Assembly: GCF_900108345.1 (NCBI RefSeq)
Contig: NZ_FNVV01000014.1
Coordinates: 744,001-808,000, forward strand
DNA length: 64,000 nucleotides
Direction of reading: 5' to 3'
Origin: Bacteroides ndongoniae
GTDB taxonomy: Bacteria > Bacteroidota > Bacteroidia > Bacteroidales > Bacteroidaceae
The position numbers were made by a program, and so were the translations under genes. The notes under the pieces are model-generated. The model had not been told where the DNA came from. It was given only the letters and a program-made list of their open reading frames with translations, and did not search any database. Positions 41,050 to 48,108 of the stretch are shown here, piece after piece. The stretch's first letter is position 1, and every line of letters begins with the position of its first letter.

Positions 41050-42894
41050 TTATTCTACTGTAACCGACTTTGCCAGGTTTCTCGGCTGATCCACATCCAT
41101 GCCCTTGCACACAGCAATGTGATAGGCCAGCAGCTGCAAGGGAACAGTTGTTATCAGCGGGTCGAGGCATTCCATGACGGCAGGCAGTTCGATCACCGTG
41201 TCGGCCACGCGGCTAATAATGTTGTCTCCCTTGGTCACGAGTGCCACTACCCTGCCCTTGCGTGCCTTTATCTCCTGTATGTTGCTCAGTACCTTTTCGT
41301 AAAGTCCGTTCTGCGTGGCCACCACAACGACCGGCATTTCGGCATCGATCAAGGCAATAGGACCGTGCTTCATCTCGGCAGCCGGATAACCCTCGGCATG
41401 TATGTAGGATATTTCTTTCAGCTTCAGCGCACCCTCCAGTGCCACCGGATAGGCATATCCGCGACCCAGGTAGATGAAGTTATGCGCATAGGTGAATATC
41501 TTGGACAGTTCGGCTATGCGGTCGTTCAGCTTCAGCACTTCTTCCATCTTCTCCGGAATGTGCTGCAGCTCTTGCACTACGGACACGAACTTGGCTTCGT
41601 CTATCGTCCCCTTCTCGCGTCCCAACGTCAGTGCCAGCATGGCAAGCACCGTCACCTGCCCCGTAAAGGCCTTGGTAGAAGCCACACCGATTTCGGGACC
41701 AACGTGTATGTACGACCCCGTATCGGTAGCCCGAGGAATGCTCGAACCGACGGCATTGCAGATGCCGTATATGAAAGCTCCCCGGCTCTTGGCCAGCTCT
41801 ACGGCAGCCAGCGTATCGGCTGTCTCGCCACTCTGCGAAATGGCTATCACGACATCGTCCGGACCGATTACCGGGTCGCGATAGCGGAATTCCGAAGCAT
41901 ATTCCACCTCAACCGGAATACGGCAAAACGTTTCTATCAGTTGCTTGCCTATCAGCCCGGCATGCCACGACGTGCCGCACGCCACGATAATGAAGCGTTT
42001 GGCCGCCAGCAGACGTTCCTTATAGTCGATGACGGCAGACAATACCACATTGTTTCCTTCTATGTTGACACGTCCCCGCATACAATCGTTGATGCAGGCC
42101 GGCTGCTCGAAAATCTCTTTCAGCATGAAGTGCGGATAACCGCCCTTTTCCAGCTGCCCCAAGTTCATTGATACCGTCTGTACCTTGTGCGGACATTCTA
42201 CATTATTCAGATTGACTACCTTCAGCGGACTGTCGCGACGGATTACCGCAATCTCCTCGTCCTCCAGATACACCACCTTGTCGGTATACTCAACGATAGG
42301 AGTAGCGTCGGAAGCCAGGAAAAATTCGCCTTCGCCAATCCCGACTACCAGCGGACTGCTCTTGCGGGCTGCGACGATTTCATCGGGATTGTCGCGGTCC
42401 ATCACGGCGATGGCGTATGCCCCTATCACCTCTCTCAAGGCAAGCTGTACGGCTGTGAGCAGGTCGATGTGGTCGGCCGACTGGATATACTCTATCAGCT
42501 GCACCAGCACTTCCGTATCTGTACTGCTGTTGAAGTGATAGCCTTTTGCCTGAAGTTTTTCCTTCAGCACTGCATAATTTTCAATAATACCGTTATGAAT
42601 AAGGGCGAAGCGCCCGGAAGAGGAATAATGAGGATGAGCGTTGGCGGAACAAGGTTCCCCGTGAGTGGCCCAACGAGTATGGGCAATACCGATAGTACCG
42701 GAAATATCTTTTTGACTGACGAAAGTTTCAAGGTCTGCCACTTTCCCTTTCGTCTTGTATACATTCAACTGACAACTGTCACTGATCAATGCTACCCCAG
42801 CACTATCATACCCGCGATACTCCAACCGCTTCAGTCCTTTGATAAGAATGGGGTAGGCTTTTCTGTGACCTATATAGCCTACGATTCCACACAT
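41050..42894 (-). CDS. glmS: Glutamine-fructose-6-phosphate aminotransferase
   Basis: The 614-residue enzyme starts MCGIVGYIGHRKAYPILIKG, with Cys2 as the glutaminase nucleophile. Two SIS domains (about 290-420 and 460-600) bind fructose-6-phosphate, including ISQSGETADTLAAVELAKSR. The C-terminus DQPRNLAKSVTVE is the standard GlmS ending. It makes glucosamine-6-phosphate for peptidoglycan and LPS. It heads the glmS-purF-carA-carB row, behind a TATCTTTG promoter element. No glmS ribozyme was recognised in the leader. Confidence 0.97.
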   Translation of the reverse strand: MCGIVGYIGHRKAYPILIKGLKRLEYRGYDSAGVALISDSCQLNVYKTKGKVADLETFVSQKDISGTIGIAHTRWATHGEPCSANAHPHYSSSGRFALIHNGIIENYAVLKEKLQAKGYHFNSSTDTEVLVQLIEYIQSADHIDLLTAVQLALREVIGAYAIAVMDRDNPDEIVAARKSSPLVVGIGEGEFFLASDATPIVEYTDKVVYLEDEEIAVIRRDSPLKVVNLNNVECPHKVQTVSMNLGQLEKGGYPHFMLKEIFEQPACINDCMRGRVNIEGNNVVLSAVIDYKERLLAAKRFIIVACGTSWHAGLIGKQLIETFCRIPVEVEYASEFRYRDPVIGPDDVVIAISQSGETADTLAAVELAKSRGAFIYGICNAVGSSIPRATDTGSYIHVGPEIGVASTKAFTGQVTVLAMLALTLGREKGTIDEAKFVSVVQELQHIPEKMEEVLKLNDRIAELSKIFTYAHNFIYLGRGYAYPVALEGALKLKEISYIHAEGYPAAEMKHGPIALIDAEMPVVVVATQNGLYEKVLSNIQEIKARKGRVVALVTKGDNIISRVADTVIELPAVMECLDPLITTVPLQLLAYHIAVCKGMDVDQPRNLAKSVTVE

Positions 42895-42923
42895 AATAGT
42901 TTACAGTTTTAATATTTGCAGTG

Positions 42924-42931
42924 CAAAGATA
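42924..42931 (-). promoter_or_regulatory. Promoter element TATCTTTG upstream of glmS
   Basis: On the minus strand GCATATCTTTGCAC contains TAnnTTTG, 30 bases before the glmS ATG. A TTGACTTTATG tract about 25 bases further upstream may serve as the -33 region. Confidence 0.6.
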
Positions 42932-43160
42932 TGCTTTTTCACGAACATAAAGTCAATTTTATTGCAGTTTCTTTATCAAAAATACATAATAAATTCTCTT
43001 TCCTTCTCAAATATCTACTCCTATCAAGCTGAATTTTTAGGGGGGGACAGCCTCAATCATTATACCATAATTCCCTATAAAGGAACCTATCGGGTCCAAT
43101 ATGCCAATCATTGCAAGGCAGAACTACCTGAAGAAATTCAAATAGACAAAGTCAGGAAAA

Positions 43161-43226
43161 ATTGCCCAGTTAGAAAAAGATTTTTCCCCAACTGGGAAAA
43201 AATAATTCTCCAGTTAGGGAAAAATC
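43161..43226. repeat. 22-bp tandem array, three units (array E4, related form)
   Basis: Units start at 43161, 43183 and 43205. The cores are GCCCAGTTAG, CCCCAACTGGG and CTCCAGTTAGGG, each followed by GAAAAA and preceded by T-rich sequence. The middle unit has TTTTCCCCAACTGGGAAAA, a clear palindrome. Period and layout equal those of the other arrays, but the A/T flanks are reversed (T on the left, A on the right), so it is a relative rather than a copy. It ends 9 bases before the nitroreductase stop. Confidence 0.7.
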
Positions 43227-43235
43227 AATGTGCTT

Positions 43236-43802
43236 TCATCGGATCATCGTCACTGTATATTCCTTGAGTTTACGTTCCTTGACAGGTGTACCTGCGGGAG
43301 CATATCCCAAAGCTGCACAACCGAATACGCGATAGTCGGACGGGATGCCGAGTTCCTCGGTAAGAAACGTGCGCATGGCCGGATGGTCGCACGTCTGTCC
43401 GGGCTGATTGATCCAGCAAGAGTCAATGCCGAGGGAAGTAGCGGCCAGAAAAATGTTCTCAAGTGCACAGGCACAATCGAAAGGAGCCAACGAGCTGTCC
43501 GCCTTGCCCGACACAATCACCAGTGTAGGAGCATGATAGTAGCAGCAATACGAATCGCTGTGGCCACGCTCCTGCCACTGCGGATTATCACTTGCAGCAA
43601 AGGCTTCCTTTACTTTGTCGTTGAGCTGGCGCAACAGATCGGCATTCTGGATGGCTGTAAAATGCCAGTCCTGAAAATTCATACCACTGGGAGCATGAGT
43701 CGCAGCCTCCAATATCAAAGACAAGTCCTCGACAGAAACTTGCTTTTCGGTGTAGACACGTGTACTGTGACGTGCCTTGATGTTCTGTAATACTTCGTTC
43801 AT
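43236..43802 (-). CDS. Nitroreductase-family FMN oxidoreductase
   Basis: This 188-residue protein has the nitroreductase features: IKARHSTRVYTEKQVSVEDL at the N-terminus (the phosphate-binding RxSxRxY-like motif), AATHAPSGMNFQDWHFTAIQ for flavin contacts, and a C-terminal GYAPAGTPVKERKL in place of the longer classical GYP tail. It is on the short side for the family. It should reduce nitro or quinone compounds with NAD(P)H and may activate metronidazole, a known trait of some relatives. It lies co-directional with, but outside, the glmS row. Confidence 0.9.
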   Translation of the reverse strand: MNEVLQNIKARHSTRVYTEKQVSVEDLSLILEAATHAPSGMNFQDWHFTAIQNADLLRQLNDKVKEAFAASDNPQWQERGHSDSYCCYYHAPTLVIVSGKADSSLAPFDCACALENIFLAATSLGIDSCWINQPGQTCDHPAMRTFLTEELGIPSDYRVFGCAALGYAPAGTPVKERKLKEYTVTMIR

Positions 43803-43828
43803 AATAATAATTTAAGTTTCGCAAGTGC

Positions 43829-43960
43829 TCAACTTATTAGTTGACAAGGCTTCAGTCAACAAGTCTACTAGGCTGGAATGCCCTGTTTGATAAAGTGCCG
43901 CTTGAAACGGCTCGCTACAAACACCTTGTCAACTCGTTAACTTGTTGCTCGCCAACTGCA
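43829..43960. repeat. TTGACAAGGCTTCA / CTTGTCAACTCG repeat (family C, copy 3)
   Basis: The 245-bp gap between nitroreductase and the HpaII-like gene holds TTGACAAGGCTTCAGTCAAC on one side and CCTTGTCAACTCGTTAACTT on the other. A roughly 70-base centre (gtgccgcttgaaacggctcg) lies between them, with its own small stem. The end words are those of the repeats at 4479 and 7541. Confidence 0.7.
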
Positions 43961-44047
43961 ACTTGAGCTTGTGAAAGTTGAAATAATAATATGTTTTATT
44001 ATATCGTTTGATATTTCCCAAACTGTCCAGTCCCCAAAGGACAGACG

Positions 44048-45166
44048 TCAGCGTTTCACCAGCCCTATCTTGGCATTCAGTTTGAAATAATAGCTGCCAT
44101 TCTCCCTTTCCAGGAATCCGTATTTGTCCTTGTCAAGCGAGCCCTTCTCGAAACGGGTATTCTGAAAAAGGAAATCGGCAAACACCTGATAACGTGAACG
44201 GTGATAACAGATTACCTCCCCCTTGCCATCGGTCAGCAGCATGCCTTCGACAGCCGAGTCGGTACCATTATAGATTTTGGCCGGACGCATGCCCAAAGCC
44301 AAGGCCATGAGGAACTGTTTCATCTTGTACTCATAGAAATGATGTTTCTGAATCAGTTCGTCCTTTATCTTCAGCGGGTTGATTTCACGGATACGTTCGG
44401 TCAGTTCGCTGACGCGGGTAATGCCTTCCAGATGCATCAGCCGGACCATCTCGGCCAGCATACGCGGAAAGTGAAGATCGATCATCAGCAGATTGCAACG
44501 GAACACCCGATCGGCTACATCGGCATACTTCAGTACACCGCCCAGACGCTCTATCATCAGCATGCGGTCGGCCACCTCGTTAGGAGCTTCGGGCAGGGCA
44601 TTGATCTTGTTCACAGTAGGTACGGCAAACTTTATCCCCGTCTGTTCGAACTTCAGATTGGCTGTACGTCCTCCGTCAAGCAAAGGATTCATCGGACTGA
44701 GACGGCAACGGACGGCAAACCCCATAAGAGGCGCATCGGCATGCCAGAATGCGATAGAAAAATCGGTACGGTCGTCGGTGCGGGCTTCGAGGTCGTAGAT
44801 GCAGACCGCATCAAGAAAAGCCTCCAGGCTGTCATCGACTTCCACTTCTTCGCCCGGCAACTTCAACAGATCCAGCACAAGTGTGGCAGCAGTTGCAAAG
44901 TCTTCGCGCGGGAAATGACGCTCACTGTCGGGACGGGGCAGAAAAATTCCGTTCTTTTCCAGACTTCCGGAGACCGTCCGGATGTCTTCGCCTACATAAT
45001 AACGGCGGGTGCCATCGTGCTCTTCACGTTGTATCATGGCCACAGGCCAGCGTTTGCCCTCATCGGCCACAGCTTGCGGAGTGCCCATTGCGACTACGCC
45101 ATCAGCCAATAAGCGGAAAAAGGTATAAATCTCGCCCAGTTCTCGTTTGGTTGCGTTGAAAGACAT
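44048..45166 (-). CDS. HpaII-family restriction endonuclease-like protein (orphan)
   Basis: The 372-residue protein follows the R.HpaII family pattern: an N-terminal KRELGEIYTFFRLLADGVVA block (compare KGEWSEIYxFxKLLADG), a middle domain with KFEQTGIKFAVPTVNKINAL, and a C-terminal GSYYFKLNAKIGLVKR block. The length equals the family's usual 350-370. R.HpaII cuts CCGG and is normally paired with a methyltransferase. No methyltransferase, specificity or vsr gene lies nearby. The neighbours are housekeeping genes. It may be inactive, may have changed specificity, or may have become a host nuclease. Recognition is by recalled family pattern only, without alignment. Confidence 0.65.
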   Translation of the reverse strand: MSFNATKRELGEIYTFFRLLADGVVAMGTPQAVADEGKRWPVAMIQREEHDGTRRYYVGEDIRTVSGSLEKNGIFLPRPDSERHFPREDFATAATLVLDLLKLPGEEVEVDDSLEAFLDAVCIYDLEARTDDRTDFSIAFWHADAPLMGFAVRCRLSPMNPLLDGGRTANLKFEQTGIKFAVPTVNKINALPEAPNEVADRMLMIERLGGVLKYADVADRVFRCNLLMIDLHFPRMLAEMVRLMHLEGITRVSELTERIREINPLKIKDELIQKHHFYEYKMKQFLMALALGMRPAKIYNGTDSAVEGMLLTDGKGEVICYHRSRYQVFADFLFQNTRFEKGSLDKDKYGFLERENGSYYFKLNAKIGLVKR

Positions 45167-45204
45167 ACTACTTTATAATATAAATGAAATAAATAATCTA
45201 TCAT

Positions 45205-45804
45205 TTACTCCGGATAACGGAGGGTTTCTACTTTTTCGAGCCGCGCTTTAAGGGCAGGCATCAGCGAACGACGGATGCGAAGTGTCATACTGCAATCCAT
45301 GTCATAAGCCTGTTGCACGATTTCGGGATTCATCTCCTTGACAACACGCATCACATCGTTCATAAAAGGATACTCGAATAGAAAAGACACTACATCGTCC
45401 ACTGTCCGTTCGACAAACTCCGCAGCTGCAATGGCTTCGGCCGCTGCTGCCTTGTAGGCTTGTATCAGCCCGCTGGTCCCCAGCTTGATGCCACCGAAAT
45501 AACGCACAACCACGATCAGGATGTCCGTCAGTTCGTTGGAGTTGATCTGTCCCAGTATCGGCTTTCCTGCCGTGCCCGAAGGTTCTCCGTTGTCGTTGGC
45601 CCGGAAGTCTTTCCGCTCGTGCCCCAACATGTAGGCATAGCACACGTGGCGGGCATCGTAATACTTCTTCTGACAAGCTTCGAGATGCACCTTGATTTCG
45701 TCTACCGTACGCACAGGAAAAGCCATGGCTATGAACTTACTGCGCTTCTCGGTGTATATACCTTCGGAAGGAGCAACAATGGTCTTATAGGTATCTTCAC
45801 TCAT
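45205..45804 (-). CDS. YigZ/IMPACT-family protein (UPF0029)
   Basis: ATG 45804 (MSEDTYKTIVAPSEGIYTEK) avoids overlap with the preceding gene; the alternative at 45828 would add eight residues. The 199-residue product has the IMPACT N-terminal domain (about 15-120) with KSKFIAMAFPV-like start, DARHVCYAYML and DNGEPSGTAGKPILG, and a ferredoxin-like UPF0029 C-terminal domain. Family members bind nucleic acid or ribosomes; the bacterial function is not settled. It forms a close pair with the 2-hydroxyacid dehydrogenase gene. Confidence 0.88.
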   Translation of the reverse strand: MSEDTYKTIVAPSEGIYTEKRSKFIAMAFPVRTVDEIKVHLEACQKKYYDARHVCYAYMLGHERKDFRANDNGEPSGTAGKPILGQINSNELTDILIVVVRYFGGIKLGTSGLIQAYKAAAAEAIAAAEFVERTVDDVVSFLFEYPFMNDVMRVVKEMNPEIVQQAYDMDCSMTLRIRRSLMPALKARLEKVETLRYPE

Positions 45805-45814
45805 CGGTACTGTT

Positions 45815-46771
45815 TCACTTTGCAACATTATTGATAACCTTGCCTTCCATATACCCTTTCAGGTTGTCGAGCAAGATTCCCATCAGCCGTTCGCGAGCCG
45901 CAGCACTTGCCCAGGCTATGTGGGGAGTGATGTAGCAGTTGCGGGCTGTCAGCAACGGATTGTCTGCCTTAGGAGGTTCCTGCGAAAGCACATCCAGTCC
46001 GGCTGCATAGATCTGTCCGTTGTTAAGCGCATCGGCCAAATCCTGCTCGTTGACCAGCTGTCCACGTCCGGTATTGATAAGGATGGCTGTAGGCTTCATC
46101 AGTTTTAAACGCGCTGCATTGACCAGCTCGCGTGTCTTGTCGGTCAGCAGGCAGTGAAGGCTGATGATGTCGCACTCGCTGAACAGCTGGTCCAGCTCCA
46201 TTTTCTTGATTTCGGGCGGAAGCTGGAAAGAAGATTTGGAGGTATATGCATACACTTCCATGCCAAAACCGATGGCTATGCGTGCCGTCGTATATCCCGT
46301 ATTGCCCAGTCCTACGATACCCAGCTTCTTGCCACGCAGTTCGATAAGCGGTGTGTCCCAGAAGCAGAAGTCCTTGCTGGAAGTCCAACGTCCCTGATGT
46401 ACCGCTTCGGAATGGTGCTGCACCTGCTGAGCAATGTTCAGGATATGGGCAAAAACCATCTGCGCTACCGAATCAGTGCTATACGAAGGTATATTGGTAA
46501 CGATAATGCCGCGTTCGCGGGCTGCATCGATATCAACGATGTTATATCCGGTAGCCATCACTCCGATATATTTCAATTGTGGCAATGCAGCCATCATTTC
46601 GGCTGTAATGACAACCTTATTGGTCAGCACCACCTCGGCATCGGCGGCACGTTCAAGTACTTCTTCAGGAGCAGTACGGTCGTAAATGACACATTCGCCC
46701 AAAGCCTTCAGTTCATCCCAGGAAAGGTCTCCCGGATTGGCGGCATAGCCGTCTAATGCTACAATTTTCAT
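45815..46771 (-). CDS. D-2-hydroxyacid dehydrogenase (glycerate dehydrogenase-like)
   Basis: This 318-residue enzyme carries the Rossmann motif GLGNTG (154-159), Arg236 in INTGRGQLVNEQ, Glu265 in DVLSQEPP and His284 in ITPHIAW, the catalytic trio of the family. NAD-dependent reduction of hydroxypyruvate or another 2-keto acid is expected. The sequence looks closest to the HprA (glycerate dehydrogenase) group, but the family is broad, so substrate assignment is tentative. It lies 42 bases downstream of the rarA stop. Confidence 0.9.
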   Translation of the reverse strand: MKIVALDGYAANPGDLSWDELKALGECVIYDRTAPEEVLERAADAEVVLTNKVVITAEMMAALPQLKYIGVMATGYNIVDIDAARERGIIVTNIPSYSTDSVAQMVFAHILNIAQQVQHHSEAVHQGRWTSSKDFCFWDTPLIELRGKKLGIVGLGNTGYTTARIAIGFGMEVYAYTSKSSFQLPPEIKKMELDQLFSECDIISLHCLLTDKTRELVNAARLKLMKPTAILINTGRGQLVNEQDLADALNNGQIYAAGLDVLSQEPPKADNPLLTARNCYITPHIAWASAAARERLMGILLDNLKGYMEGKVINNVAK

Positions 46772-46813
46772 AGATTCTACAATTTTATTCTGTTATTATT
46801 ATCATTCACTCTT

Positions 46814-48088
46814 TCATTTCTTCTTAAAACGCTCGCCCCACAAAGCTTGCATACGGTCACTGTGTTTCTGCTCCGCTGCATTGTCCTGCGGCTGCCAGAT
46901 GCGATGCTCCTTCAGGTCGTCGGGCATAAACTGCTGACGGACAAAATGTCCCGGATAGTCGTGTGCGTACTTATAGTTGTCGCCATAGCCCAACTGTTTC
47001 ATCAGCTTGGTAGGAGCATTGCGCAAGTGCAGGGGGACTGGCAGGTTACCCGTCTGCCGGACAAGCTCCAGTGCATCGTTGATGGCGTTATAAGCCGAAT
47101 TGCTCTTGGGACTGGTTGCCAGATAAATCGTTGTCTCGGCCAAAGGGATACGTCCTTCGGGCCATCCTACCTTCATCACCGCATCGAAACAGGCATTGGC
47201 CAAAAGCATGGCGTTAGGATTGGCCAGGCCGATGTCTTCGGAAGCCGAAATGACCAACCGGCGGGCTATAAACGCCGGGTCCTCCCCACCCTCGACCATA
47301 CGGGCCAACCAGTAGATAGCCGCATCGGGATCGCTGCCACGAATAGACTTGATGAAAGCGGATATGATGTCGTAGTGCATTTCGCCATCCTTGTCGTAAG
47401 CAAGCGGATTCTGCTGCAAACGGTCGGTCACCAGCTGGTCGGTAATGACAACCGGATCATCCGACTCGGACGAAACAACCAGATCGAGAATATTGAGCAA
47501 CTTACGGGCATCGCCACCACTGTAGCGCAACATGGCTGTTGTCTCGCGAAGTTCGATGGTACGTTCGCGCAATACCACGTCGGTAGTAATGGCGCGGTTC
47601 AGCAGTTCAAGCAGGTCGTCCTTTTCAAGCGACTTCAGCACATAGAGCTGGCAGCGCGACAACAACGGACGGATAACCTCGAAAGAAGGATTCTCGGTAG
47701 TGGCTCCAATCAGCGTAACAACTCCCTGCTCGACGGCTCCCAACAACGAATCCTGCTGCGACTTGCTGAAACGATGAATTTCGTCGATGAAAAGAATAGG
47801 ACTGGCCTGCGAGAAGAAACGGTTGCTCTTGGCACGGTCTATCACGTCACGCACGTCTTTCACGCCGCTCGTAACAGCGCTCAATGTGTAGAAAGGAGTC
47901 TCCAGCTTATTGGCTATGATTTGTGCCAAAGTTGTTTTTCCTACTCCGGGAGGGCCCCACAATATGAAGGAAGAAATGCGCCCGGCATCGATCATCTTAC
48001 GTAATACAGCTCCCTGGCCAACTAAATGTTTTTGGCCGATGTATTCATCTAATGTCTTAGGCCTGAGCCTTTCTGCTAATGGTTGCAC
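46814..48088 (-). CDS. rarA: Replication-associated recombination ATPase
   Basis: The 424-residue protein is the RarA/MgsA AAA+ ATPase: Walker A GPPGVGKT (45-52), Walker B ILFIDEIH (98-104), sensor region VTLIGATTENPSFEV and the C-terminal helical tetramerisation domain (LPVPLHLRNAPTKLMKQLGY). It acts at stalled replication forks. The start codon is GTG at 48088, preceded by an AAGGAAG Shine-Dalgarno-like tract, and no ATG upstream fits better. Length is normal for the family. Confidence 0.95.
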   Translation of the reverse strand: MQPLAERLRPKTLDEYIGQKHLVGQGAVLRKMIDAGRISSFILWGPPGVGKTTLAQIIANKLETPFYTLSAVTSGVKDVRDVIDRAKSNRFFSQASPILFIDEIHRFSKSQQDSLLGAVEQGVVTLIGATTENPSFEVIRPLLSRCQLYVLKSLEKDDLLELLNRAITTDVVLRERTIELRETTAMLRYSGGDARKLLNILDLVVSSESDDPVVITDQLVTDRLQQNPLAYDKDGEMHYDIISAFIKSIRGSDPDAAIYWLARMVEGGEDPAFIARRLVISASEDIGLANPNAMLLANACFDAVMKVGWPEGRIPLAETTIYLATSPKSNSAYNAINDALELVRQTGNLPVPLHLRNAPTKLMKQLGYGDNYKYAHDYPGHFVRQQFMPDDLKEHRIWQPQDNAAEQKHSDRMQALWGERFKKK

Positions 48089-48108
48089 GTGTACTTCCTT
48101 TCTTTTCT

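Larger units (their letters stand above)
42895..43235. other. Intergenic region between glmS and nitroreductase (341 bp)
   Basis: The region is AT-rich. It holds the glmS promoter element on one side and a three-unit 22-bp array (43161-43226) on the other. A run of seven G residues is seen near 43043. A plus-strand frame of about 100 codons (42962-43267) crosses the array and has no protein-like character. No gene is called. Confidence 0.75.

Noticed and set aside
41050..42960. glmS ribozyme in the glmS leader
   Set aside because: The leader before glmS is only about 25-40 bases after the likely promoter, too short for the ribozyme, and no conserved core is seen.
42962..43267. A 101-codon plus-strand frame between glmS and nitroreductase
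   Set aside because: It crosses the related 22-bp array and runs into the antisense of the nitroreductase gene; composition is not protein-like.
43829..43960. tRNA-like or structured RNA gene
   Set aside because: The stems come from the TTGACAAG repeat family; no anticodon arm or T-loop consensus is present.
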